From the NCBI GenBank assembly GCA_014621425.1, contig JAANBB010000670.1, positions 1 to 16,453 of the forward strand: a stretch of 16,453 nt of DNA, written 5' to 3'. Both the position numbers and the translations under genes were made by a program. Below, piece by piece: positions 1 through 9,224 of the stretch. Below the pieces are notes generated by a model. That model was not told the DNA's origin. It saw only the letters and a list, made by a program, of their open reading frames with translations, and ran no database searches. Each line of letters starts with the position of its first letter. The stretch's first letter is position 1. Source of the stretch: Cylindrodendrum hubeiense (lineage: Eukaryota; Ascomycota; Sordariomycetes; Hypocreales; Nectriaceae).

Positions 1-24
1 CCCTGTCCCACCATGTCCTCCACC

Positions 25-40
25 AAGGCCCATGGGCCTT
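25..40. repeat. 16-bp perfect palindrome
   Basis: AAGGCCCATGGGCCTT reads the same on both strands. It sits at the far left of the window, about 1.1 kb upstream of the zinc-finger start codon. It could be a dimer-binding site, but nothing else supports a function. Confidence 0.5.
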
Positions 41-683
41 TTCCCTCCCTCTCGCCCGCTCACTTCCCTACCCAAGCCAAGCTACGACTTCTTGCTCCAG
101 TTGCCGAATGAGCCCCACTGACACCCGCCATACAGGGCTCCCCTGGCCTTTTGCCTTTACCTGCTGCGTTGCTCCTCCTCTGGCTCCAGCTTCTCGCCCT
201 CCTCCTGTCACGGCCACTTGCGCTCACACCTATAACTAACAACAAAGTGCATCATCGTGGCCGTTCGCCGCTTGCTCCCTGGCCCCCCGTCCGTTTTTAC
301 ACTGTCAGGCCCTGGTCCTGGCCGATATCACAACGTTCCCCCAGCCCTTACCCTCCTGATCCCTGTCGAGCCTGATCAAGGCCCAGAACCCACTCACCTC
401 ATCGCACCTCCCACTGCTCCCCCATCTCAACTCTCTCAACTCAAACCTGGCTCGACCCCAATCGACATAATCGGCCCTCCTCCACCACGTCCTGAGCACA
501 GGTCAACTACATCGCGTCCCTCTGGTCGGCTTTTGATATTAAAAAGCAAACCCTCCTCCACTACCGACTTCCTTCCTCCCCTCCTCCCCAGACTCTTTAA
601 GTACCCCTCTTCGACTTCACCATCATCCTCCTTCACCTCCTAATCACACATCTCCTCGCCTACTTAATACACTGGTCTCCTCC

Positions 684-767
684 ATGCCCCTTAATCCTTC
701 GTCTACCACCCTCACCACCCTCACCACTCTCACCACTTTCATCCAACACCCAACCTGGTTGACATAA
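684..767 (+). promoter_or_regulatory. Candidate upstream ORF, 27 codons
   Basis: An ATG at 684 opens 27 codons ending at TAA 765-767. The peptide is mostly Thr, Leu and Ser because it is encoded by the 9-nt tandem repeat at 702-737. Its start is the last ATG before the zinc-finger start at 1125, leaving about 357 nt for reinitiation. It would matter only if transcription starts upstream of 684, which is not known. Translation control is an inference. Confidence 0.35.
702..737 (+). repeat. Four tandem 9-nt units (YTCACCACY-like)
   Basis: Four consecutive 9-nt units read TCTACCACC, CTCACCACC, CTCACCACT and CTCACCACT. The tract lies in the leader region of the zinc-finger gene and inside the candidate upstream ORF, where it encodes repeated Thr-Leu-Thr. 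It is a short, probably length-variable microsatellite. Confidence 0.7.
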
Positions 768-1124
768 TTGACCACTCGCCGACTCAGCCTTCGCTACTAC
801 ACACTCGCGCACACTGAACCACCTTGGTCTTCTGCGCCAGACACTGCCCCGTCGAAGTCACCCTTCACCACATCAGGACCCGTCACTCCGCCAAGGACTG
901 TTTCTGTTGCGCACTCTCCAAACTCACCTACCGCGAGCGTAACTGATCCTATCCCCGCCTGTGGGATCCTGCCTTTGGCACTTCTGTGGTCTCATCCGCT
1001 GCAACGTGGATCACCCAAATCCCTTGTCTGGAACTCAGACGAGCCGAACAACACCTTCCACTTGACACCGACACATTCGATCGTCTTCCGTTTACAAACT
1101 AGCCGGGACATACAAGACCTCGCC

Positions 1125-2567
1125 ATGGAGCTTTTGGAACTTGTCGAAAACGAGCCTACCGCTCGCCCATTCCAGTGCGATTGGCAAGCTTGCACCAAGG
1201 TTTGTTTGCCCTCCTGGTCCCCTGAGTTATCTTGGCTAACACTGGGTAAAAGAGCTTCAATCGCAAGTCTGATCTGCAGAGACATTATCGAATTCACACT
1301 AATGAGCGACCGTACTCTTGCTCTACCCCCGGCTGTGGGAAGAGCTTCATCCAGCGAAGTGCTTTGACTGTCCACATCCGAACACACACCGGTGAGAAGC
1401 CTCACCAGTGCCAACACATTGGCTGCGGGAAACGCTTTTCGGACGTAAGTTACTGCATGTGCCCACGGCAGCCTCACTTACTGACGGATGAACCAGTCCT
1501 CCAGTCTCGCTCGTCACCGAAGAATCCACACTGGAAAGCGCCCTTACAAGTGCGGCCATAACGGCTGCTTGAAGAGGTTTGCAAGGCCAATCCAAGCTGA
1601 TCGACTTTTGCTAACAAGAAGCAGCTTCTGCCGAAAGACCACCATGGTTAAGCACCAGCGCAGGTCTCACCAGCAAGGGCTCAACCCCAACGATATCCTG
1701 GACGACTACTCTTCCGACTCCGACTCTGATGAATCTCCATCCACCCCACAGACCTCTGCGATGACTTGGTCTCCTCAGGATATGATTCCTGTCAACGCGA
1801 TGCCACATGGCTCGTTGCACCGCGCCAGTTCCTTCCCCGAATTTGGACATCATCAAATGCACGCCTACCCCGTCCAGCAACAGCAGTACGTCGGCCGTCA
1901 CGCTATCCCATCCAGCGTCCCTCCCGAGTACCACCCTCAAGCCGTCGCCGAACAGCAAGCTGGCATGCACATGCTCCATCGAACAGCGAGCATTCCTCGA
2001 CAAGCCTATTATGTCACCGACCAGAGCAACCCGGGCATTGCAACAATGAACACCAACCCTATTCAGCACCAGTATCAGCTTGCCCAGCAGCAGGTTGAAA
2101 GATCTTCCATGGAAATGTCGTACCCACCTTCAGGGATCGCAACTTCTATCCAAAGCAGCCCGAGCACCTTCTCTGCCGCCTCGGTACACAGTCCACTGAT
2201 GCAGGATGGCTTTTACCCTCACCAGCAGCAACACCCGCCGCCATACACTCTCCAGGCTGCTTCGCCGGTGGATTCCCACCACAGCATGCCTTCGTACCCT
2301 CAATCGATGCATCATGCCATGACCCACGCTCAGCAGCCCGTTACTTCCCAGGCGCAGCACACCCCAACCCCGACGGCCGAAAACTATCACCAACCTGCTG
2401 CTCATACCCAGGAAGAGCACTGGTCCCAGTACCAACCCCCTATCGAGGTGACGACTATTGGCCAGCTGCCTGCATACGGCACTGGTGTCTACGACCTGTG
2501 TGGACCAAAGATCGAGTTTGACGATCCCACGATGCAACTGCCAAGCAGCAGACTTGAGAGTCTGTGA
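1125..2567 (+). CDS. Four-finger C2H2 transcription factor
   Basis: Exons 1125-1199, 1253-1444, 1497-1576 and 1625-2567 join in frame to 429 aa. The introns (53, 52 and 48 nt) have GT/AG ends; the third has a clear GCTAAC branch site. Four adjacent C2H2 fingers occupy residues 18-40, 48-70, 78-100 and 108-131, joined by TGEKP-type linkers such as TNERPY and TGEKPH, so the protein should bind DNA in the nucleus. After the fingers comes an acidic Ser/Asp run (about residues 140-155), then about 270 residues rich in Gln, His, Pro and Ser, typical of a disordered activation or interaction region. The start at 1125 has a GCCATGG context and is the first ATG in frame; a short acidic N-terminus before finger 1 fits a complete protein. 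All three introns fall within finger-coding sequence (fingers 1, 3 and 4). I do not recognise a named orthologue, so targets are unknown. Confidence 0.9.
1577..1624 (+). other. Stop-free 48-nt intron inside finger 4
   Basis: The intron runs from GTTTGC to AAGCAG, with GCTAAC about 11 nt before the acceptor. It splits the Ser codon of the conserved K-S-F of finger 4 (Ser116). Its length is a multiple of three and it contains no stop in frame, so an unspliced transcript would still encode the whole C-terminus but with 16 extra residues in finger 4 between its Cys and His pairs. Splicing restores a canonical finger, so I treat it as an intron. Confidence 0.8.
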
Positions 2568-4223
2568 ACGAGGCGCCAAAATTTGAACACTTAATCGAAT
2601 GCTACTTCCACAGGCACAATCGCACTTTTGTGATTCTTTATCGAGCCTATCTCTGTATCAATATCATACCCGGGCTGGACCAGACAGATATTCTCTTGTT
2701 TTGATTTTCTACTTCTTTTGCTTTCGCTAGGATATACCACATGGGATATACAGGACCAAATGTCAGCGGGTGGCTTGCCCTGCAGACAGGAGGGAACTCG
2801 CTCCGTTGTTCCCTGAACGGAGGAGAACCGACACTGGTCGGCGTTCCGATGGGACTCTTTCCTTCTCTTTGGGTTTTTATGTATCACGATTCCCCTTTGT
2901 TCGAAGCACCGCGCGCCCAAGCGCATGATCTTTTTGGTTGCTCGAGATATTTTTGCATTTGGTTCTTGCATCATCAATCTTTTCTTGCATGAGCGATCAA
3001 GGTCGCATCTCATGAAAGGTGTACGGCGGTTGTGAGGTTTACAACGGGGTTGACGGACGACGGAATGGGTGGGCGATGGCATGTCTGGCGAGACAACGCA
3101 ACGACTTTCTGGGAGTTTACGGGAATGAGTGTTATCACCAAGTGACGTGGATGGGTTGGAACAACTCCACAGCGGCAGTGATGATTGAAGCGACGGCGAT
3201 GAAGTTAGGGAGAAAGAGGCTGGTGGAGATACCCTGAGGCGGAGCAGCTAAGGTGATAGCGGTGGGCACGAACGATGAGTAGCATGGCCACAAAAATTCC
3301 CCGCAGGACTGGGTAACGAGGCGAATGTATTCTGGACGATATTAATGAGGGCCATGTGGAGTGCAATCTAGCCATAGATTTTGATGGACAGCATACCACT
3401 AGTTAGTGCAATTGTTTGCTTTAACCCTCTTGTCTCATTCAAATTTGGCGATGTTAGTGATTCCATGACTCGACATGATCCATCTTCCAGCCGGAGATAC
3501 GACACGAGCTTGTAAGTGAAGACGCTAGACTTATCAAAGATTAAGTGGACTGATTTTCGGCTGCGTTGATAATTTCCCCTGCCTCGTGTTTTGCTGATTG
3601 GGCGTAGTCATTGGGCGGCTTCTTGTACGTCATAGAAGCCGAGGTATCGGCTTGCAAATGCCAGGGGAGATATGCTGCGATCGCGAATCTCCGGTAGATG
3701 CATAACAGAAGGTAAAAGAAGTTCAAGCTACGGAACCTAACCACTTACACCCGCCTTGGCATTCAACGGGTCTTAGTCTCTTTGACTGGCCAATTGAATT
3801 GGGCTTCAATCACCTCACCCAAGATCTGGGGACGGAGCGGAATATCTGTCGGCCGAATGGAGATGACTCAGCTTCAGCCCAGACGGGAAAAGTCGTCTCG
3901 TGATGCCGACGTGCGGACCAGAGTGGCAAGCTAACGATATTCCCAACAACCCGGTGATGCCTACGCGCAATTCATCACAATGAGTGCAGCCAGGTAGATT
4001 AGTTTCCGGCTTCTTCAAACAAAGTTATCAGACGCATCCCCAACCCATTCACGACCCACGATTCCCGCCGAAACTGTCACCAGGAGCGGTTCGGATTGCT
4101 TTGGAGATTCAACTGTCGATCACCTCTTCACGTCATCGGCCGGCCGGCTGGCCGCCCTTTCCCTTCGATTTGAGGTTGTGTGACGGTATTGGAGATATTT
4201 GAGGTGTCGAGGAAAACTTGAAT
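2568..4223. other. Gene-poor spacer: 3' end of C2H2 gene and yme1 promoter
   Basis: About 1.65 kb with no convincing coding region. The left part should be the 3' UTR of the zinc-finger gene. No clear AATAAA signal was seen near its start. A 163-codon open frame on the minus strand (2591-3082) lacks recognisable protein features and lies antisense to the likely 3' UTR. A 30-codon minus-strand ORF at 3541-3633 has gene-like codons but no supported structure. The right end, about 4100-4223, carries a CRE-like TCACGTCA (4128-4135) and a GGCC-rich motif (4140-4156) immediately upstream of yme1. Confidence 0.5.
4128..4156 (+). promoter_or_regulatory. CRE-like site plus GGCC-rich motif upstream of yme1
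   Basis: TCACGTCA at 4128-4135 differs by one base from the CRE palindrome TGACGTCA. It is followed by CCGGCCGGCTGGCCGCC at 4140-4156, which includes the palindromic core CGGCCGGCCG (4137-4146). The pair lies 68-96 bp upstream of the yme1 start. A 17-base motif differing at two positions recurs upstream of the next gene (7418-7434), also close to a CRE. Function as a bZIP or other factor site is inferred. Confidence 0.4.
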
Positions 4224-6866
4224 ATGGCCTACAACGCCATGATGCTGCCGGTATGGTCCGCTGGATACTGCCGAACATGGTTCAGAAGCTGACTTTGAGA
4301 GAGCAGAATGTGGCGGCTGCGACAACGGAACTCTGGCCCTCCGTCGCAAACACCGTCATGGTCCCTTGGAGGAGCTCGACGAACCCGATCCCGAGACGAT
4401 CCCGCAATACCAAGGCCGCAAACCCGGCGCCTGCCACCGAGACAAAGGTGCAGGATGTCCAACAAGTAAGTCGCGTGGGGCGTCGCGTGCGCCACCAAAG
4501 CTGACAGCCTGTTCTAGGTGACCGAGCTCCAGATGCCTGAGTTTCTTCGAAATGTCACTCTTCGCACCCTGAACTCTCGCCCCTGTCCCGATGCGATGGT
4601 ACCTGCCACCGTCCAAACAACCATTGCGAATCTTACCCGAGTCGGCCTCCACGCTGCGAACCCAATCCTGCGACGACCGTACTTCCAACCCATTGTCTCT
4701 GCGTCCCCGTCTTTTGTCCGCCCATTCATGCGATCCGCGCCTGGTATTCTGTTGAATTCTCGAAGTATATCTACGTTCCGTGGTTTGAACTCACAGCAAA
4801 GAGGGTTTGGCACGTCAAATGGAATCTCCCGCAACCAGCTTGCTTCTCTCGAAGAGTCTGCGAACAGGAACCCCGGAAATGCGAATGCTCAAAATGCTTT
4901 CTATCAACTTCTTCTTCGAGCCAACATGCCCGCCATTCTGGTTGAACGATACCAGTCCAACCGTTTTGCGACCAACCCGGGAACCGACGATGCCTATCGC
5001 AAGGCTCTTGCATTGCTGGGTGCTGGTGTGAACAATGCTGCGAATGCCTCCGCCGCTGGATCTTATGGAAGAAATCAGTGGCCAACTTTCGAGCAGGCTA
5101 TTGGAAACGCTGCCGTGGCTGGATCCGGAGCCTCCGGGAACGCAATCGGCCACAAGGGCGAACCCATCCATGTCATTGTCCAAGAGTCTACTCGGTCTGT
5201 CGTTTTCCGATGGTTCAAGTTTCTGGCTACCTTCCTCGTCGTTACCTATCTTTGCTTCGCTGCCGTTACGATTCTGATCGAGACACTCAGCACTTTCCGC
5301 CGTGGACCTGGAGCCAAGCAAGACTCCGAGGTCAAGGCCGAGAAGCAAACCACCACTTTCAATGATGTACACGGTTGTGACGAGGCCAAGGAGGAACTCC
5401 AGGAAGTCGTCGAGTTTCTCAAAAACCCCGAAAAGTTCACTGACCTCGGTGCCAAGCTTCCCAAGGGTGTTCTTCTGGTTGGTCCCCCGGGAACCGGAAA
5501 GACTCTTCTCGCTCGAGCCGTCGCTGGTGAAGCTGGCGTTCCCTTCTTCTACATGTCCGGTAGTGAGTTCGATGAGATCTTTGTTGGCGTTGGAGCTAAG
5601 CGAGTTCGCGAACTCTTCGCCGCGGCCAAGGCAAAGTCTCCTGCGATTGTGTTCATTGACGAACTTGATGCTATTGGTGGCAAGCGCAACCCTAGAGACC
5701 AAGCCCATGCCAAGCAGACGCTGAACCAGCTACTTACCGAACTTGACGGATTTGACCAGGACACTAAGATCATTATCATTGGAGCCACCAACCTACCCAA
5801 GATGCTTGACAAGGCTCTTACTCGCCCCGGACGTTTCGACCGACACGTCAACGTGGATCTGCCCGATGTTCGTGGTCGCATTGCAATCTTGAAGCACCAC
5901 GCCAAGAAGATCAAGGTTTCTCCTGATGTTGACCTGGAGGCTATTGCTGCTCGCTGCCCTGGCCAATCTGGTGCCGAACTCGAGAACATGCTCAATGTCG
6001 CTGCGCTCCGAGCTAGCAGGGCCAAGGCCAAGCTTGTTTCAAAGCATGATATGGACTGGGCGTTCGACCGAGTTACCATGGGCTCTGAGAGGAAGTCTAT
6101 GGTTATTACTGAGAAGGAAAAGGAAATGACTGCATACCACGAGGCTGGGCATGCTCTGGTTCAGCTTTTCGATAAGGAGAGCTCAAACACCCTATACAAG
6201 GTCACTATTCTTCCCAAGGGTCCCTCGCTGGGTCACACTGCCCAACTCCCTCAGATGGATAAGTACTCCTACACCGCTGCCGAGTACATGTCAAACATCC
6301 GCGTTCTGCTCGGAGGAAAAATGGCCGAGGAAATGCGCTACGGTGGCGACAGGGTGACTTCTGGAGTTTCATCGGTAAGTCCCCTTTCACTCTCAGCTTC
6401 GTGAGGGCAAGCTAACGTATGTGAATAGGATCTCGAGAGAGCTACCGACTTGAGCTACATGATGGTCACCCTCTTTGGCATGTCCAGCACTCTGGGACCT
6501 GTTGAATATGGCAGACGATACGAAAACCTCAGCTCTGAGACGAAGGCCGCGATTGAGGGCGAGGTTCAAAAGCAGCTGAGGAAGTCATATGAAGATGTCA
6601 GGACACTGCTGACAGAGAAGCGGAATGAGCTTGATCTGTTGGCCAAGGCCCTTGTTCGGTATGAGACTCTGGATAAGTCCGAGGTGGAGAAGGTCATTCG
6701 AGGCGAGAACCTCCCGGGACGCATTATTATCCCCAAGGGGCCTTTGACGTTGCCGATTCCTGACCAGGTGCAACCGCCTGGCCTTGGTGGTCTTGGCCAG
6801 TCCCAGCCACCAGAGTCTCCTGCACCTCCTGCCGCGGCCGCCGACGTGTCTAACACCAACAGCTGA
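4224..6866 (+). CDS. yme1: i-AAA mitochondrial protease Yme1 (FtsH/M41 family)
   Basis: Exons 4224-4250, 4307-4465, 4518-6374 and 6429-6866 give 826 aa. Yme1-type enzymes are ATP-dependent zinc proteases anchored in the inner mitochondrial membrane and facing the intermembrane space, where they degrade misfolded and short-lived proteins. The N-terminus has an Arg/Ser-rich region typical of import signals, then a helical domain (about residues 165-235). There is one strong transmembrane segment near 297-317; m-AAA enzymes have two, so this is the i-AAA type. The AAA domain has Walker A GPPGTGKT (384-391), Walker B with D443 and E444, a FVG pore loop and Arg fingers in RPGRFDR. The M41 zinc site HEAGH is at 603-607, and the likely third ligand is Asp682. 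The Ala/Pro-rich tail looks disordered. Start choice: ATG 4224 (A at -3, G at +4) is in frame only if a 56-nt intron (GTATGG...CTGAC...CAG) is removed. If that intron is retained, the in-frame ATG at 4253 could serve instead. Confidence 0.95.
6375..6428 (+). other. yme1 intron directly before the third zinc-ligand codon
   Basis: A 54-nt phase-0 intron with GTAAGT donor, GCTAAC branch site and TAG acceptor separates the codons for SGVSS from the Asp682 codon. By comparison with bacterial FtsH, this Asp is expected to complete the zinc site started by HEAGH. Unspliced message reaches a stop after a few extra residues, so retention would give a protein with ATPase and HEAGH but no third ligand. 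Confidence 0.8.
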
Positions 6867-7417
6867 TGTGGTGATGAGCAATACCACACGGAAGGGCCAA
6901 GAATGAAGGCCCTTGGGGGTTTGCGCCATGATGGTGTATACCGAAAACGAGGAACGATCCAACTGGAACAGGTGTGTTCCAAGCGAGCATATTGTATGAA
7001 TTAGTTGGTCTTCGTTCACGAGGCACGTCCAAGCATGGGCTCCCTGAGCGAGGGCATGCCGCCTACGCCTAGTGAGGGATCTGGGGGTTTGGGAAGCGAT
7101 TGATAAAGCGATGGTTCTTCTTGGCGGCATGGAAAAGCTGGGCCGAGTTAAGGGCCTAGGGGCCACTATCGTTGGACAGGTGGCCCGGCGGCTTCCAGCG
7201 TGAGCCCGTGTATCTATGGACAATCCCTCTCGGTTATAAACCTCAATTGTAATATTTTTTGTGTATGTCTGATAATGAATCATGCCTGTGATAGTATCCT
7301 CTGCAGCTCCCACGAAATGATTGCGCGTTGATTTATAATGGCGAGTGGGGAAGTATGCATGTGTCCCGCATCGTCTTGCGAAGCCCGAAACCAAGATGAC
7401 GAATGTGGGGCAACCAG

Positions 7418-7434
7418 CCGGCCATCTGGCCGCC
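7418..7434 (+). promoter_or_regulatory. GGCC motif shared with the yme1 promoter
   Basis: CCGGCCATCTGGCCGCC matches the motif at 4140-4156 at 15 of 17 positions. It lies about 145 bp upstream of the SDR start and 16 bp from a perfect CRE. The similarity is seen directly; a binding factor is not known. Confidence 0.4.
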
Positions 7435-7450
7435 GTCCAACCCCCAAAGT

Positions 7451-7458
7451 TGACGTCA
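7451..7458. promoter_or_regulatory. CRE palindrome TGACGTCA
   Basis: This is the canonical ATF/CREB-family bZIP site, extended by one base on each side to the palindrome TTGACGTCAA (7450-7459). It lies 121 bp upstream of the start codon of the Gre2-like reductase. Fungal Atf1/CRE-type regulators act in stress responses, and Gre2-type reductases are stress-induced in yeast, so control by such a factor is reasonable. It is still an inference. Confidence 0.5.
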
Positions 7459-7579
7459 AGAGACATCAACTGACCGGCTGTCGGTGGAGGGACCTTGCCC
7501 CTGTTTTGTTTTACTTGCTATCGACTATCGGATAGACGACTTCCTCCATCCAAACGCCCTCAGCCGTCCAGTTCCAGCA

Positions 7580-8908
7580 ATGACAAAGGTTCTTCTCACA
7601 GGCAAGCCCGCTATCAATCATCCCTCAGGATAGCGAGTCGCTAACAATGGTCCCGCAGGTGGTTCCGGCTTTATCGCCGGTGCGTATAGCCCCCCTCCAC
7701 GCAGGAATCCCTCGCAAGATATGCCCTCAAAATGACCGGTCGACGATGGCACAAGCTCGCATCTGCATCTTGGTGTCCATTCCGCGCCGTCGTTCCTTGT
7801 ATTCGTCCCTCGTATTCGTTGGCCTCTCTAATCACCGTTCATTATTGTAGCCCACACCCTCGAGCAACTCCTTGAGAAGGGTTACTCCGTTGTTACCACC
7901 GTCCGCTCTGAGGGCAAGGCAACGAAGATCCGTGAGGCGCACAGCGACGAGGTCGAGGCCGGCAAGCTAGAGGTTCTCATTGTCCCGGATATTGCCCAGG
8001 AAGGCGCCTTTGATGATGTGGTCAAGACGCCCGGGATTGATGTTGTGTTGCACACGGCGAGCCCGTTCCACTTCAATATCAGTGAGCATTTGCCGTCTTC
8101 GCCATCGGTTCGAGAAAATGGGGTGTGTGAGACCCATCGCTAACGAGAACCAGCCGATCCCAAGAAGGATCTCGTCGACCCGGCGGTTATTGGCACCACT
8201 GGCATCTTGAAGGCGCTCCATACATCGGCTCCCTCAGTCAAGCGAGTCGTCATCACCTCCTCTTTTGCCTCCATCGTGGACGAAGCGCACTTCACCAATC
8301 CAGCCAAAACCTTCACCGAGGCGGATTGGAACCCCGTTCAACTGGAGGACATCAACCGCTCCCCGGCGACTGCCTACCGTGCATCAAAGAAGCTTGCCGA
8401 ACTTGCGGCCTGGGACTTTGTAATCGCAGCCAAGCCCTCCTTCGACCTCGTCACCATCTGCCCGCCCCTGGTCCTCGGCCCCGTCGTCCACCACCTCGCC
8501 ACCCTCGACAGCATCAACACCTCCAACGAGCGTGTCGTCTCCCTGTTGCGCGGCGACTGGAAGAGCGGCATCCCTTCGAGTGCACCCGTCCCCATGTGGA
8601 TCGACGTGAGGGACGCTGCCAGGGCGCACATCCGCGCGCTCGAGGAGCCGTCGGCAGGCGGCCGTCGATTGCTCACCACACCCGGAAACTTTTCAAACCG
8701 GGAAATTGCCGACATTGTGCGCGCAAAGTTCCCCGAGTTTGCGGACAGGATCCCCGGACCCGAGGTGCCTGGTGGCGAGTTTCCTCCCGAGGACCAGATC
8801 TTCAAGATTGACAATTCCGCGACCAAGAAGCTTCTGGGCTTCGAGTGGATCACGTTGGAAAAGAGCATTACGGACCTGGTGACGTCGCTCAAGGAGCATG
8901 GGATTTGA
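7580..8908 (+). CDS. Gre2-like NADPH-dependent carbonyl/methylglyoxal reductase (extended SDR)
   Basis: Exons 7580-7601, 7659-7679, 7851-8081 and 8154-8908 give 342 aa, about the length of yeast Gre2. The protein is an extended short-chain dehydrogenase/reductase with a Rossmann fold, probably cytosolic, reducing aldehydes or ketones such as methylglyoxal with NADPH. The Gly-rich nucleotide motif TGGSGFIA is at residues 7-14. Arg33 and Lys37 after the second strand fit NADPH preference. The catalytic set is Ser128, Tyr166 and Lys170 (YRASK). The family also contains dihydroflavonol and cinnamoyl-CoA reductase-like enzymes, so the true substrate is open. Exon 1 is 22 nt and exon 2 only 21 nt. 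The first intron (7602-7658) starts with GC rather than GT; the second is 171 nt. These junctions are required to rebuild the motif. The gene converges with the next one; stops are about 316 bp apart. Confidence 0.9.
7602..7658 (+). other. Probable GC-AG intron
   Basis: The donor is ACAG followed by GCAAGC, close to the AG/GCAAGT form usual for the minority GC-AG class. The branch site GCTAAC lies about 13 nt before the acceptor CCCGCAG. Removing exactly this 57-nt segment gives Thr-Gly-Gly-Ser-Gly, the expected nucleotide-binding motif. No nearby GT donor gives the same result. Confidence 0.8.
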
Positions 8909-9224
8909 CGTGTGTCAAGCTGACGGGTGTGAGAACACAACCCCGTCAACTGAATAGATACATCAAAATGACGCATACTATTGAAACCGAATTATGTTGT
9001 GAGAGAAACATGCAAAGAAACTCATTGCCATACATCATCCCGGCCATACCATCTCATCACGTCGTGGACTGGCTGACACCTGTCACTAGATGTGCCTTCT
9101 CGCCCCCAATCAACGAACCACCTTTTCCTTTTGATGCCTTCCTTCAGTACATACATGTTCCTGAGCCCCTCTTAAAATATACGATAGCCTCCTAGCTCTC
9201 AATCTTTCATCGCCAGTTTCCAGC
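8909..9224. other. Convergent 3' spacer
   Basis: The 316 bp between the plus-strand SDR stop and the minus-strand membrane-protein stop should hold both 3' UTRs. No other gene or clear repeat was seen. The two transcripts could overlap if either 3' UTR is longer than about 150 nt. Confidence 0.6.

Larger units (their letters stand above)
1..1124 (+). promoter_or_regulatory. Pyrimidine-rich promoter and leader of the C2H2 gene
   Basis: This stretch lies upstream of the zinc-finger start codon and has no convincing exon. It is strongly C/T-rich on the plus strand, most clearly at 41-70 and 549-660, a base bias common around transcription starts in filamentous fungi. It holds a 16-bp palindrome (25-40), a 9-nt tandem repeat (702-737) and an upstream ORF (684-767). 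Between the ATG of that upstream ORF and the main start at 1125 I found no other ATG. The zinc-finger reading frame stays open upstream of 1125 back to about 768 but contains no ATG there, so it is probably leader. An additional upstream exon or leader intron cannot be excluded without RNA data. Confidence 0.55.
6867..7579. other. Spacer: yme1 3' UTR and SDR promoter
   Basis: About 710 bp with no convincing gene. The left part is the likely yme1 3' UTR; a T-rich stretch near 7250-7262 is a plausible but unproven 3' processing area. The right part carries the GGCC motif (7418-7434) and the perfect CRE (7451-7458). It also holds a C/T-rich leader (about 7540-7575) with no ATG before the SDR start, and a small palindrome CTATCGGATAG (7525-7535). 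Confidence 0.5.

Noticed and set aside
768..1124. Upstream extension of the zinc-finger reading frame
   Set aside because: The frame is open but has no ATG before 1125, and the translated Thr/Ser/Pro-rich sequence resembles translated C/T-rich leader. The ATG at 1125 has an ideal context.
992..1477. 161-codon minus-strand open frame
   Set aside because: It is a shadow of the zinc-finger exons on the other strand, crossing both exons and introns.
2591..3082. 163-codon open frame on the minus strand
   Set aside because: It is antisense to the likely 3' UTR of the zinc-finger gene, is rich in Lys, Arg, Ser and Cys without any domain pattern, and shows no splice-supported extension.
3541..3744. 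Full 67-codon minus-strand frame with a hydrophobic start
   Set aside because: It begins with GTG directly after a stop codon; there is no ATG for the hydrophobic part, so a secreted small protein is not supported. Only the 30-codon tail is kept as a weak candidate.
4815..5708. 297-codon minus-strand open frame
   Set aside because: It is fully antisense to the conserved yme1 exon, and its Ser/Leu/Gly composition follows from the sense codons.
6585..7469. 294-codon minus-strand open frame
   Set aside because: It starts in the spacer and runs antisense into the yme1 last exon, has no recognisable domain and is low in coding character.
8374..8976. 200-codon minus-strand open frame
   Set aside because: It is antisense to the catalytic part of the reductase gene.
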